Shown: piece by piece, positions 33,593-40,547 of the stretch
Layout of the letters: the number at the start of each line of letters is the position of its first letter
Position numbering within the stretch: position 1 is the first letter of the stretch
Source of the DNA: UBA8190 sp003453695
GTDB lineage: Bacteria > Actinomycetota > Acidimicrobiia > Acidimicrobiales > UBA8190
DNA length: 64,000 bases
Assembly (NCBI GenBank): GCA_036796975.1
Contig: DAIRBY010000015.1
Location: 1-64,000, forward strand
Direction: 5' to 3'
The notes under the pieces: generated by a model
Databases searched by the model: none
Seen by the model: only the letters and a program-made list of their open reading frames with translations
What the model was told of the DNA's origin: nothing
Made by a program: the position numbers and the translations under genes

Positions 33593-34318
33593 TCAGCCGG
33601 TCGAGGTGGCCGACCGGGGCGGGCGAGGCCCCGGGGTCCGCTGGCCACGGCCAGACGGCGGGGCAGGGGCCGGGGGCTCGCTCAACAGACTCGTGAGCAT
33701 CGAGGTCACGAGACCATCTGCCTCGGCGCGGGCCTGTTCCGGGTCCTCGGCGTCGGCGACGTAGAAGCAGGCCTCGGTGAGGGCTCCCATCAGCATCAAG
33801 GCCAGGGGTCGGAGGGGCAGCGGGCGGACGACCCCTGTCCGGATGCACCGTCGCAGCACGCCCCGTAGGGGCACCGCCCCGTAACGGGTCTCGACGTCGC
33901 GCACCGCCTCCCACCCCAAGACGGCACGAGCGTCGCGCATGGCGATGCGCTGGACGACGGGATCGAGGTGGGCATCGATCCAGAGCTTGCAGCCAAGGCG
34001 AAGAGCCTCCCAAGGATCTGGACGCAGGAATTCGACAACCACCTGGTCGGAGACCTCGTGCTGCACCTGCTCGTAGACGGCGGCGAACAGGTCTTCCTTG
34101 CTCCGGAAATGGTGGTAGAGGGCGCCCTTGGTCACGCCGGCACCGCCCACAACGTCGTCGAGCGACGTGCCGGCGAACCCCCGGGTCCCGAACAGGTCGC
34201 GGGCCGTCGCGAGAAGGGCGGCCCGGGTCGCCACTCCCTGCGCCGCCCGTCCGTTCTCTGCTCCGATCCTGCTCGCCATCTTCGTCGGCGTCACTGCTCC
34301 AGCCCCCTTGACAGCCAT
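33593..34318 (-). CDS. TetR family regulator
   Basis: The 241-residue protein has an N-terminal TetR helix-turn-helix at about 25-75 (ALLATARDLFGTRGFAGTSLDDVVGGAGVTKGALYHHFRSKEDL) and a ligand domain ending in a Pro/Arg-rich tail. ATG 34318 is chosen because the divergent promoters and operators lie directly before it; an upstream extension would run through them. It is divergent from the DUF4242 gene and probably represses both. Confidence 0.9.
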   Translation of the reverse strand: MAVKGAGAVTPTKMASRIGAENGRAAQGVATRAALLATARDLFGTRGFAGTSLDDVVGGAGVTKGALYHHFRSKEDLFAAVYEQVQHEVSDQVVVEFLRPDPWEALRLGCKLWIDAHLDPVVQRIAMRDARAVLGWEAVRDVETRYGAVPLRGVLRRCIRTGVVRPLPLRPLALMLMGALTEACFYVADAEDPEQARAEADGLVTSMLTSLLSEPPAPAPPSGRGQRTPGPRPPRSATSTG

Positions 34319-34336
34319 ACCTTTGGTACGGATACT
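34308..34336 (+). promoter_or_regulatory. Canonical promoter TTGACA-N17-GATACT for the DUF4242 gene
   Basis: TTGACA (34308-34313) and GATACT (34331-34336) are 17 bases apart, which is ideal spacing. The first operator copy fills the spacer and the second covers the predicted start near 34343. Confidence 0.7.
34317..34329. promoter_or_regulatory. Operator copy 1, ATAC-N5-GTAC
   Basis: ATACCTTTGGTAC lies in the spacer of the plus-strand promoter and reaches into the tetR start codon. It is one of three 13-base dyads with start positions exactly 23 bases apart. Confidence 0.6.
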
Positions 34337-34339
34337 ACC

Positions 34340-34352
34340 ATACTGACAGTAT
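34340..34352. promoter_or_regulatory. Operator copy 2, ATACTG-A-CAGTAT
   Basis: ATACTGACAGTAT is the best copy, with perfect 6-base arms. It covers the predicted start of the DUF4242 transcript. Confidence 0.7.
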
Positions 34353-34362
34353 CCAACAAGGG

Positions 34363-34375
34363 ATACTTTCGGTAT
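34363..34375. promoter_or_regulatory. Operator copy 3, ATAC-N5-GTAT
   Basis: ATACTTTCGGTAT is 23 bases after copy 2, upstream of the divergent tetR promoter (minus-strand TTGTTG at 34354-34359 and TAGTAT at 34332-34337, spacing 16). Confidence 0.6.
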
Positions 34376-34396
34376 GCAAAGGTGGAGAGGGGAACG

Positions 34397-34669
34397 ATGC
34401 CCAAGTACGTCATCGAGCGAGAGCTGCCGGGGGCCGGAAAGCTGTCGGGGGCGGAGTTGCAGGCGATCAGCGAGAAGTCCAACAAAGTCCTCGGGGAGCT
34501 CGGTCCGGACATCCGCTGGCTCCAGAGCTACGTCACCGACGACAAGATCTATTGCGTCTATGTCGCCCCCGACAAGGACATCATCGAGGAGCACGCCCGC
34601 TGTGGGGGCTTCCCGGCCAACAGCATCTCCCAGGTCTCCGCTGTGATCGACCCCTCGACGGGGGAATAG
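34397..34669 (+). CDS. DUF4242 / SCO4226-like small protein
   Basis: The 90-residue protein starts MPKYVIERELPGAGKLS with GGAGAGGGGA upstream of ATG 34397. It has the ferredoxin-like DUF4242 pattern, including DKIYCVYVAPDKDIIEEHARCGGFPA. The Streptomyces relative SCO4226 is described as a nickel-binding protein; metal binding through the EEHARCGG His and Cys is possible here. It is divergent from and probably controlled by the TetR protein, so it may respond to a small effector or metal. Confidence 0.82.
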   Translation: MPKYVIERELPGAGKLSGAELQAISEKSNKVLGELGPDIRWLQSYVTDDKIYCVYVAPDKDIIEEHARCGGFPANSISQVSAVIDPSTGE

Positions 34670-34698
34670 GGCCCAGATTTCCCCTTCGGCGACTCCGA

Positions 34699-34704
34699 TA
34701 GCGT
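34699..34704 (+). promoter_or_regulatory. -10 hexamer of the tRNA-Pro gene
   Basis: TAGCGT lies 18 bases before the mature 5' end of the tRNA, leaving a short leader for RNase P. Confidence 0.4.
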
Positions 34705-34722
34705 AAGGGAGCTTCGGCAACT

Positions 34723-34800
34723 CGGGCTGTGGCGCAGCTTGGTTAGCGCGCTTGACTGGGGGTCAAGAGGTCGCCGGTTCAAATCCGGCCAGCCCGACCA
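34723..34800 (+). tRNA. tRNA-Pro, anticodon GGG
   Basis: All arms fold: acceptor CGGGCTG with CAGCCCG, D stem GCGC/GCGC, anticodon stem CTTGA/TCAAG around loop CTGGGGG (anticodon GGG), T arm GCCGG-TTCAAAT-CCGGC. Discriminator A and CCA are encoded. It reads CCC and CCU codons. Confidence 0.95.
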
Positions 34801-34946
34801 ATGTGATGTGTCGAGACATCGGAGACACCCGGGCGCGGCGCTGGGCCTCCTCCGGCGGGATCCTGCGATTCTTTCCTACGTGTCACATCCGCGGCCTTCG
34901 GGGAGTCATAAGAGCAGGACGCCAGATGACTCCAAAGGAGCAAACC

Positions 34947-35426
34947 GTGGAAGCTCGACTGACCCAAACCGCAATGCCTCCCGGAGCATTCGAGGCACTG
35001 CAGGCTTTCAGCAACGCCGCCCTCAAGACCGCCAGGAAAGCCGGGCTGTCGCGGTCGACCATCGACCTGGTAGAGCTGCGAGCCAGCCAGATCAACGCCT
35101 GTGCCGTCTGTCTCGACATGCACAGCCGGGCGGCCAAGAAGGCCGGCGAGTCGGACGAGCGCCTCAACACCTTGGCCGCCTGGCGAGAGGCCCCGTACTT
35201 CACCGACGCCGAGCGCGCCGCGCTGGCGCTGACCGAGGCGGGGACTCGCCTCGCAGATCGAGCCGATGCTGTGCCCGACGACATTTACGCCGCCGCCGCC
35301 AGGCACTACGACGAGCCGGCGCTGGCGGCTCTCGTTGTGATGATCGCCGCCATCAATGCCTGGAACCGGCTCAACGTCATCACCGGCCAGGTGGCTGGAG
35401 ACTGGACGGCCCAAGTAGCGGGATAG
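34947..35426 (+). CDS. AhpD-like/carboxymuconolactone decarboxylase family protein
   Basis: The 159-residue protein belongs to the AhpD/CMD fold. The redox CxxC motif is in LRASQINACAVCLDMHSRAAKKAG, with the typical downstream ALALTEAGTRLAD and AINAWNRLNVITGQ. GTG 34947 is preferred because AAAGGAG lies 6 bases before it; an in-frame ATG at 34926 is upstream of that site. Such proteins work as alkylhydroperoxidase-like antioxidants. No peroxiredoxin gene is nearby. Confidence 0.88.
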   Translation: MEARLTQTAMPPGAFEALQAFSNAALKTARKAGLSRSTIDLVELRASQINACAVCLDMHSRAAKKAGESDERLNTLAAWREAPYFTDAERAALALTEAGTRLADRADAVPDDIYAAAARHYDEPALAALVVMIAAINAWNRLNVITGQVAGDWTAQVAG

Positions 35427-35506
35427 ATCGAATCCGGGCCGAAGGGCCCTGGGCGGCGCCGCCCCTCCTCGACAACGTTGTTGATAGAGGAAGCGAGGAG
35501 GATCAC

Positions 35507-35689
35507 GTGGCCGCAGACAAAGGACGTCCCAGCGGAGCATCGAGTGGCATCTGGTTCCTGGGGTTCCTCGGCGCGCTCGTCTACTACATCCATACACATT
35601 CGGGGACGTTCTGGCTTGTGCTACTCGCCGTGTTGAAGGCCGTCTTCTGGCCGGCGTTCCTCGTCTACCACCTCCTGGGTCTTCATTGA
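35507..35689 (+). CDS. Small two-helix membrane protein
   Basis: The 60-residue product starts at GTG 35507 with GAGGAGG just before it. After a polar N-terminus it has two membrane segments, GIWFLGFLGALVYYIHTHSG and FWLVLLAVLKAVFWPAFLVYHLL. The FLKA/WPAFLVY pattern recurs in small bacterial membrane proteins of unknown role. The gene follows the AhpD-like gene by 80 bases. Confidence 0.75.
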   Translation: MAADKGRPSGASSGIWFLGFLGALVYYIHTHSGTFWLVLLAVLKAVFWPAFLVYHLLGLH

Positions 35690-35877
35690 CGGCTCTCGGA
35701 CCCTGGGACCGGCGCAGGCAACACGCCTTGCCGGGCAGGGACCCTCACCTGGGCGACGGGCTTCCAGGCCCGGGTTCGGCGTCGCGAACGGTGGGCATAA
35801 CTCCACTTGCTGCGGACAATGCAGCGTGTTTTCGACCCTGCAAGTAGGGACGAAGAGGGGAGAAGAGGAGAGAAGCG

Positions 35878-36441
35878 ATGGCTGTCGCCACCATGACTCC
35901 AACTGGTCGACGGACCGCGGTACGCCCCTATCGCTTGAGCATCGAGATGGCGGGCCTGCTGATCGTCCTGCTCGGGGCCTGGGGGGGAATCGTCCCCTTC
36001 GTGGGCCCGCTCTTCGGGTTCAGCGGGGACGGTTCATCCGCCTGGACGTTGAACATGTCGCACTCCATGTTGAGCCTCGCTCCGGGCGCAGTGGCCGTCG
36101 GATGTGGCCTCCTGGTGATGCTCGCGGGCCAATTCCTGGCGGGGCGGCGCGTGCTGGCCTTCGCCGGGTTGGTCGTCGCCGTCTGCGGGGCGTGGTTCAT
36201 CATCGGGCCGCTGGCGTGGCCGGTGCTCAAGGGCACGACGTTCTTCGTCGGTGACCGCCCGCTGCGTGAGCTCGCCTATTGGATCGGCTACTCGCTCGGT
36301 CCCGGAAGCCTGCTCGTCGGGCTGGGGGCGTTCGTGCTCGGCCGTCCGGCACCGGCGGCGGCCATGCCGGCGGTGGAATCCGAGACTCGGGAAAGGCCGG
36401 TCACCGCCAAGCCGGTCACGGCCGGTCCGGCAACGCCCTAG
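35878..36441 (+). CDS. Four-helix membrane protein of unknown function
   Basis: The 187-residue protein starts at ATG 35878 behind AGAGGAGAG. Four hydrophobic helices are visible (about 20-45, 63-85, 90-115, 135-160), with extracytoplasmic loops that include GFSGDGSSAWTLNMSHSML, and a Pro/Ala/Thr-rich tail. It resembles uncharacterised actinobacterial membrane proteins. No catalytic motif is visible. Confidence 0.8.
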   Translation: MAVATMTPTGRRTAVRPYRLSIEMAGLLIVLLGAWGGIVPFVGPLFGFSGDGSSAWTLNMSHSMLSLAPGAVAVGCGLLVMLAGQFLAGRRVLAFAGLVVAVCGAWFIIGPLAWPVLKGTTFFVGDRPLRELAYWIGYSLGPGSLLVGLGAFVLGRPAPAAAMPAVESETRERPVTAKPVTAGPATP

Positions 36442-36508
36442 TTGCCCAGGGTGCGGGCGGCGCCTGCCACCCGAACCCTGGTCACGAGGTTCGACAACAG
36501 GCGGCGGG

Positions 36509-36925
36509 TCAGCCCTGTGCCGCCGTCTCTGTGCCGCGTAGACGACGGCACAGCATGGCGACGATGGCGTGCAGGACATCGGGCTCGTCGAGGAACGGCT
36601 TGAAGTTCCAGCTCGCCAGCGAGAAGGCCCGAAGATCGCTCACTGCCGTCACGGTGGCGGAGCGCGGTCCGCCATCGATGAGAGCGAGTTCTCCGACCGC
36701 CCCACCGGGTCCTAACGTGGCCCGCTTCTCGCCGTGGGCCGTCACTTCGGCGCTCCCGTCGAGGATGAGGAAGAACCGGCCCGCCTCGTCCCCTTCGTCC
36801 ACGAGCGCGCTCCCGGCCGCAAAGGTCATCTCTCGGCCGGCATCACGAATCTGCTTGAGGCGCTTGGCCGGAAGGTCCCGGAACATCTCCGAGGCCTCCA
36901 GCGCGCTGATGATCTCGTCTGTCAC
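36509..36925 (-). CDS. Cyclic nucleotide-binding domain protein
   Basis: The 138-residue protein is a single cNMP-binding beta-roll with no DNA-binding domain. The phosphate cassette reads GELALIDGGPRSATVTAVSD, with the Arg that contacts the cyclic phosphate. DEGDEAGRFFLILDGSAEV is the preceding family segment. It starts at GTG 36925 behind GGGAGG. The cyclase-like gene at 44.7 kb is a possible source of ligand, but nothing links the two directly. Confidence 0.88.
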   Translation of the reverse strand: MTDEIISALEASEMFRDLPAKRLKQIRDAGREMTFAAGSALVDEGDEAGRFFLILDGSAEVTAHGEKRATLGPGGAVGELALIDGGPRSATVTAVSDLRAFSLASWNFKPFLDEPDVLHAIVAMLCRRLRGTETAAQG

Positions 36926-37005
36926 GGGCTTCCCTCCCGACCGCCGATCCTAGCCAGGCCACCCCTTCGGCGCGGGCCCGCCGTGCTCCACGTAGCGCCC
37001 GGCAC

Positions 37006-37353
37006 CTACGCCGTCGGCGCTCGATCGGCCTCGGCGGTGGCCGGAAAGACCCGGTGCGCCATCTGTTCACACACCCGGATCGAGTACTCGGCGTAGAACT
37101 GCTCGCGTCCGTGCCGCTGCGCCAGCCGGTGCACTCGGTCGACCCGCCACGCCCGGTGGTTCTCCCATGTGTCGAACACGATGATCGACACCCGCTCGCC
37201 GTCTTCGCCGACGAACGTCTTGAACTCGAGCAGTCCTTCCGTGGCACGCGCTCGTTCCTCCATTTGCTGTGCTTCCTCCGCGTAGGCCAATTGCGCCTCT
37301 GAGCGGAGGCGAGAGCGGAAGACAGTGACGATCGGTCCGGCGCCGTTGTTCAT
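37006..37353 (-). CDS. Antibiotic biosynthesis monooxygenase (ABM)-like protein
   Basis: The 115-residue product has the ferredoxin-like ABM pattern: IVTVFRSRLRSEAQLAYAEEAQQM, then GLLEFKTFVGEDGERVSIIVF and WENHRAWRVDRVHRLAQRHGREQFYAEYSIRVCE. The spacing fits the ABM superfamily, whose members include quinone-forming monooxygenases, heme-degrading proteins and non-enzymatic dimers. The specific activity is not predictable. Confidence 0.75.
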   Translation of the reverse strand: MNNGAGPIVTVFRSRLRSEAQLAYAEEAQQMEERARATEGLLEFKTFVGEDGERVSIIVFDTWENHRAWRVDRVHRLAQRHGREQFYAEYSIRVCEQMAHRVFPATAEADRAPTA

Positions 37354-37456
37354 CCCGTTAGCTTGCCTCTGTCACCCCTGTTGCCAGGGTTTTCGCGGTC
37401 CGGCTGCATAGGGCCTGGTGAAGGCGCCCTTTGTGGGACGGATTCCCTCCGCCGGA

Positions 37457-37486
37457 TTGCAAGGCCTCTTGCGTTATCGGTATGTT
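37457..37486 (+). promoter_or_regulatory. Promoter TTGCAA-N18-TATGTT for the M23-like gene
   Basis: TTGCAA (37457-37462) and TATGTT (37481-37486) are 18 bases apart. The predicted leader of about 75 bases begins with a hairpin, GTCCGG/CCGGAC at 37487-37507. Confidence 0.5.
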
Positions 37487-37567
37487 GTCCGGCCGTTATG
37501 CCCGGACACGGCGGGGTCACGGGTCGGAGCGGCCAGTCACCACGCACAGGCCGTCGTCGCGCACACC

Positions 37568-38761
37568 ATGACCAATCACCGTTCAATCCTCATAGCCGGA
37601 GCAGCATCGTTCATTTTGACGACGGTGTTCGTGTCCACCACGGCATCAGCGGACACCAACTCGGACAAGGCCCAGATCGCCCAGCTCGAGACCCAGATCG
37701 CCCAGGACGGTGCCCACGTCGAAGCGCTGGTGTCGAGCTACGACCAGGCGATCACGCAGGAGCAAATCGACGCCCAGAAGGTGGCCGCCGCCCAAGCACG
37801 TGTGGCCTCCGACCAACAGACCGAGGACCAAGCCAAAGCAGTCCTGCGCAGCCTGGCCTTGACCTCATACATGAACGACAGCGTGGACAACTCGTCTCTG
37901 TCCATCTTCTCGATGACGTCGGGATCTTCGGTCGCTGCCAAGCAGGAATACACGCAGATCGCCAATGACGGCCTGCGCACCGCCGTCGACGCCGTGGACG
38001 CCGACGCCCGCCAGACCCAGGCCTCTGAGGACCAGCTGCGCGCCGTACAGGCACAGGCACAGGCCACCGTGACACAACTCGGTGCCGCCAAGGCGGCGGC
38101 CCAAGCTGCCCTGGCCCAGGACGACGCTTTGCTGTCCCAGGTGAAGGGCAACCTCGCTACCCTCGTGGCGCAAGCGGCGGCAGCGGCGAAGGCTGCGGAA
38201 CAACGAGAAGCAGCCATCTTGGCCGCCGAGGAGGCCAACGCCCACCCCGTGAACTTCTCCTTCAACCCCAGCCCAGGTTCCTACAGCAACCCACTCCGGT
38301 CCATCAACGGGCTCAACCCCGAACGTGTGGACCAGGGCGTGGACTACAGCGGATACGGCCCGATCTACGCCATGGGTGACGCCAAGATCCTGAGCACGAC
38401 GAACTCCGGCTGGCCCGGTGGGACCTTCATCGCCTACAAGTTCCTCGACGGACCCGCCGCTGGCCTCGTCGCCTACGCCGCCGAAGACATCGAGCCCACC
38501 GTGGACGTGGGGCAGACCGTCAACGCCGGGACGGTCATCGGCACCATGTACGCCGGTCCCGACGGCATCGAGACGGGCTGGGCCGACCCCTCCGGAGACG
38601 GCAACAGCATGGCCCGCGATTACGGCCAGTTCGACGGCTCGAACTCCACCGCCTTCGGCGCCAACTTCTCCCAGTTCCTTGCCTCTGTGGGAGCACCACC
38701 CGGAGTGATGCAGAACGAGCCGCCCACCGGCAACCTGCCGCCCGGGTGGCCCACGTGGTGA
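37568..38761 (+). CDS. Secreted coiled-coil protein with degenerate M23-like domain
   Basis: The 397-residue protein starts at ATG 37568, giving the signal peptide SILIAGAASFILTTVFVSTTASA. Residues about 30-225 form an Ala/Gln-rich coiled coil of EnvC/NlpD type (AQIAQLETQIAQDGAHVEAL; later AAAAKAAEQREAAILAAEE). The C-terminal domain resembles M23 peptidases, but the zinc motif HxGxD is DQGVD in RVDQGVDYSGYGPIYAMGDA, and the HxH motif is absent (VAYAAEDIEP). It is therefore probably non-catalytic and may activate a cell wall hydrolase, as EnvC does. Confidence 0.78.
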   Translation: MTNHRSILIAGAASFILTTVFVSTTASADTNSDKAQIAQLETQIAQDGAHVEALVSSYDQAITQEQIDAQKVAAAQARVASDQQTEDQAKAVLRSLALTSYMNDSVDNSSLSIFSMTSGSSVAAKQEYTQIANDGLRTAVDAVDADARQTQASEDQLRAVQAQAQATVTQLGAAKAAAQAALAQDDALLSQVKGNLATLVAQAAAAAKAAEQREAAILAAEEANAHPVNFSFNPSPGSYSNPLRSINGLNPERVDQGVDYSGYGPIYAMGDAKILSTTNSGWPGGTFIAYKFLDGPAAGLVAYAAEDIEPTVDVGQTVNAGTVIGTMYAGPDGIETGWADPSGDGNSMARDYGQFDGSNSTAFGANFSQFLASVGAPPGVMQNEPPTGNLPPGWPTW

Positions 38762-38805
38762 CAAGGGCCCGCCACCGCCCGGAGTGAGCGGCCGTCCCTA
38801 GCAAC

Positions 38806-38811
38806 TAGCCT
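38806..38811 (+). promoter_or_regulatory. -10 hexamer, leaderless, for the gamma-carbonic anhydrase-like gene
   Basis: TAGCCT ends 8 bases before ATG 38820. Confidence 0.5.
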
Positions 38812-38819
38812 GCGCCGCC

Positions 38820-39338
38820 ATGGCGGTGTACGCCCTCGGTGAAGTCGCCCCTCTCATCGACGTCTCGGCGTTCGTCCATCCCGACGCCACGGTCATCGGG
38901 GACGTCACCATCGGTGCAGAGTCGTCGATCTGGCCGGGAGCAGTGCTGCGAGGCGATCACGGATCGGTGTCGGTGGGGTCCCGAACCTCGATCCAGGACG
39001 GCTCGGTCATCCATGCCGGTCCCGGTTTCCCGACCGTGATCGGCGACGGATGTGTGATCGGCCACGTCGTGCACCTCGAGGGATGCACGTTGGAGGATGA
39101 ATGCCTGATCGGCTCCGGTGCCGTGGTGCTTCATCACGTGGTCGTCGGGCGCGGGGCATTGGTGGCCGCCGGTGCCGTCGTGCCCAACGGCATGCACGTT
39201 CCCGCCGGCGCTCTGGCCGTGGGGGTCCCGGCCACGGTGAAGCCGGACGGATCTCATCCCGAGCTCATCCGCGTCTCCGCCGAGGAGTACGTGAAGAACT
39301 CCCGGCGTTATCGCGCCGAGCTGCGGCGGGTGGACTGA
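38820..39338 (+). CDS. Gamma-carbonic anhydrase family protein
   Basis: The 172-residue protein is a left-handed beta-helix of hexapeptide repeats (ATVIGDVTIGAESSIWPGAV, VLRGDHGSVSVGSRTSIQD). The likely zinc ligands are His in GSVIHAGPG and the two His of VIGHVVHLEG. The short acidic loop of authentic Cam-type carbonic anhydrase is not seen, so it is closer to YrdA/CaiE-like members, whose activity is often unproven. Confidence 0.88.
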   Translation: MAVYALGEVAPLIDVSAFVHPDATVIGDVTIGAESSIWPGAVLRGDHGSVSVGSRTSIQDGSVIHAGPGFPTVIGDGCVIGHVVHLEGCTLEDECLIGSGAVVLHHVVVGRGALVAAGAVVPNGMHVPAGALAVGVPATVKPDGSHPELIRVSAEEYVKNSRRYRAELRRVD

Positions 39339-39351
39339 GGCCCGGGAGACG

Positions 39352-39380
39352 GCGACAACCCTCAAGTAGAGGGTTAGGGT
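39352..39380 (+). promoter_or_regulatory. MerR-type promoter with internal dyad
   Basis: GCGACA (39352-39357) and TAGGGT (39375-39380) flank 17 bases. Within and across that spacer lies AACCCTCAAGTAGAGGGTT (39357-39375), with perfect 7-base arms. A dyad between -35 and -10 is the hallmark of MerR control. A weaker related dyad, CCTC-GTGT-GAGG, lies at 39571-39582. Confidence 0.6.
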
Positions 39381-39426
39381 GCATCCTCACCTGGGCCGAT
39401 GTACCCGAGCGCCGGGACCTCCGTCT

Positions 39427-39580
39427 GGTGTCGATGTGGTGTCGCGCCGGCGCCTGGGCACCGCCCCTCGCCGTCCCACGGGTTTTGGGGTCCTACCTGG
39501 AGCTTCGTCCGCTCGACTCGGACGGCGTCGATGTCGGAGCATCCCCCTTCGACGACAGATTCGTAACTACCCTCGTGTGA
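39427..39580 (+). CDS. Possible small ORF upstream of merR
   Basis: A frame from GTG 39427 (MSMWCRAGAWAPPLAV, ending DDRFVTTLV) stops with TGA just before the merR leader. Third positions are GC-rich and it lies downstream of the MerR-type promoter. It has no recognisable ribosome-binding site or family. Confidence 0.2.
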
Positions 39581-39628
39581 GGACGGGCAGATACGATGAC
39601 CCTAGACCTGAGGTGGAGGAGGACCCCG

Positions 39629-40168
39629 ATGGCCGAAAGCGTTGCCCCTGCCACGCCGCTTCCGGGTATGGAGGCACCGGCGACTCAACCGATCGAGGGG
39701 TTCCGTGGGCCGCAGGTCTGTTCTCTGGTGGGCATCACCTACCGTCAGCTCGACTACTGGGCGCGCACCGGCTTGTTGCGCCCTTCCATCGCCGACGCCC
39801 GCGGCAGCGGCACGCAGCGTCTGTACGCCTACACCGACGTGCTCGAGCTCAAGGTGATCAAGCAGCTCCTCGATGCCGGCATCTCCTTACAGCGGGCCCG
39901 ACGCGCAGTGGAGTGTCTGCGCGCCGGCTTGGGGGCGGACCTGGCGTCCGCCAACTTGGTGCTGGTGGGCCCGGACTCGGTGCTGGCCCACGGTGACGGA
40001 GAAGTGGTCGACCTCCTGCGCGGTGGTCAGGGTGTGCTCAACATCGTGCCGTTGTCCGGTGTCGTCGAGGAACTCGATGCCGCCATCGTGGAGTTGGAAC
40101 GGCACCGCTCCGCCTCGCCCATGGCGGTGGCGAGCGGGGCACGCGTCGCCGGAGGACGACAGTCCTGA
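39629..40168 (+). CDS. MerR family regulator, Rv1828 type
   Basis: The 179-residue protein starts at ATG 39629 behind GGAGGAGG; an upstream in-frame ATG at 39596 has no such site. The winged helix contains FRGPQVCSLVGITYRQLDYWARTGLLRPS and GSGTQRLYAYTDVLELKVIKQLLDAGISLQ, closely resembling mycobacterial Rv1828. The C-terminal part (VLAHGDGEVVDLLRGGQGVLNIVPLSGVVEEL) lacks the metal cysteines of classic MerR. In mycobacteria the gene is near gcvH, garA and gcvB; here it precedes gcvT, so control of glycine cleavage or growth is likely. Confidence 0.9.
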   Translation: MAESVAPATPLPGMEAPATQPIEGFRGPQVCSLVGITYRQLDYWARTGLLRPSIADARGSGTQRLYAYTDVLELKVIKQLLDAGISLQRARRAVECLRAGLGADLASANLVLVGPDSVLAHGDGEVVDLLRGGQGVLNIVPLSGVVEELDAAIVELERHRSASPMAVASGARVAGGRQS

Positions 40169-40169
40169 C

Positions 40170-40538
40170 ATGAGCCCCCGGTCGGCTCGGAAAGGCTCCA
40201 GGGCAGCGACATTCGCCCACGAATCCGAAGCCCGATTCGCCGAGCTTTTGAACTTCTACGGCGTCCGCTGGGAATACGAGCCGGTCGAGTTCGTCCTGGA
40301 GTGGGATGCACAAGGCAGGTCCCGCTCCGCCTTTCGACCTGATTTCTATCTACCGGAGCACGACTGTTTCGTCGAGCTCACGACGCTCAACCAGCGTCTG
40401 GTGACGAAGAAGAACGCCAAGGTCAGGCGCCTGCGGGAACTGCATCCCGACATCGAAGTCAAGCTGCTCTACCAGCGCGACTACGAGGCGCTGCTGGCCA
40501 AGTACGGGCTGGCCCGACCCTCTACGCCCGCCGCGTAG
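40170..40538 (+). CDS. PD-(D/E)XK nuclease-fold-like protein of unknown function
   Basis: The 122-residue protein starts at ATG 40170, one base after the merR stop. The order E20 (ESEARFAELLNFYGVRWEYEP), D58 (FRPDFYLP), E69-L-T71 (CFVELTTLN) and lysines 80-84 (TKKNAK) fits a restriction-endonuclease-like fold of the VSR/DUF559 kind, but with Thr at the usual catalytic Lys position. The end LLYQRDYEALLAKYG also fits. It sits where mycobacteria have a bifunctional nuclease gene (Rv1829). Whether it cuts nucleic acid is unknown. Confidence 0.65.
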   Translation: MSPRSARKGSRAATFAHESEARFAELLNFYGVRWEYEPVEFVLEWDAQGRSRSAFRPDFYLPEHDCFVELTTLNQRLVTKKNAKVRRLRELHPDIEVKLLYQRDYEALLAKYGLARPSTPAA

Positions 40539-40541
40539 GCT
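40536..40541 (+). promoter_or_regulatory. -10 hexamer, leaderless, for gcvT
   Basis: TAGGCT ends 6 bases before GTG 40548. Its TAG is the stop codon of the preceding gene. Confidence 0.5.
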
Positions 40542-40547
40542 GCCGGC

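Noticed and set aside
37354..37567. c-di-AMP (ydaO) riboswitch before the secreted M23-like gene
   Set aside because: This class often precedes cell wall hydrolases in actinobacteria, but none of its conserved core sequences are present.
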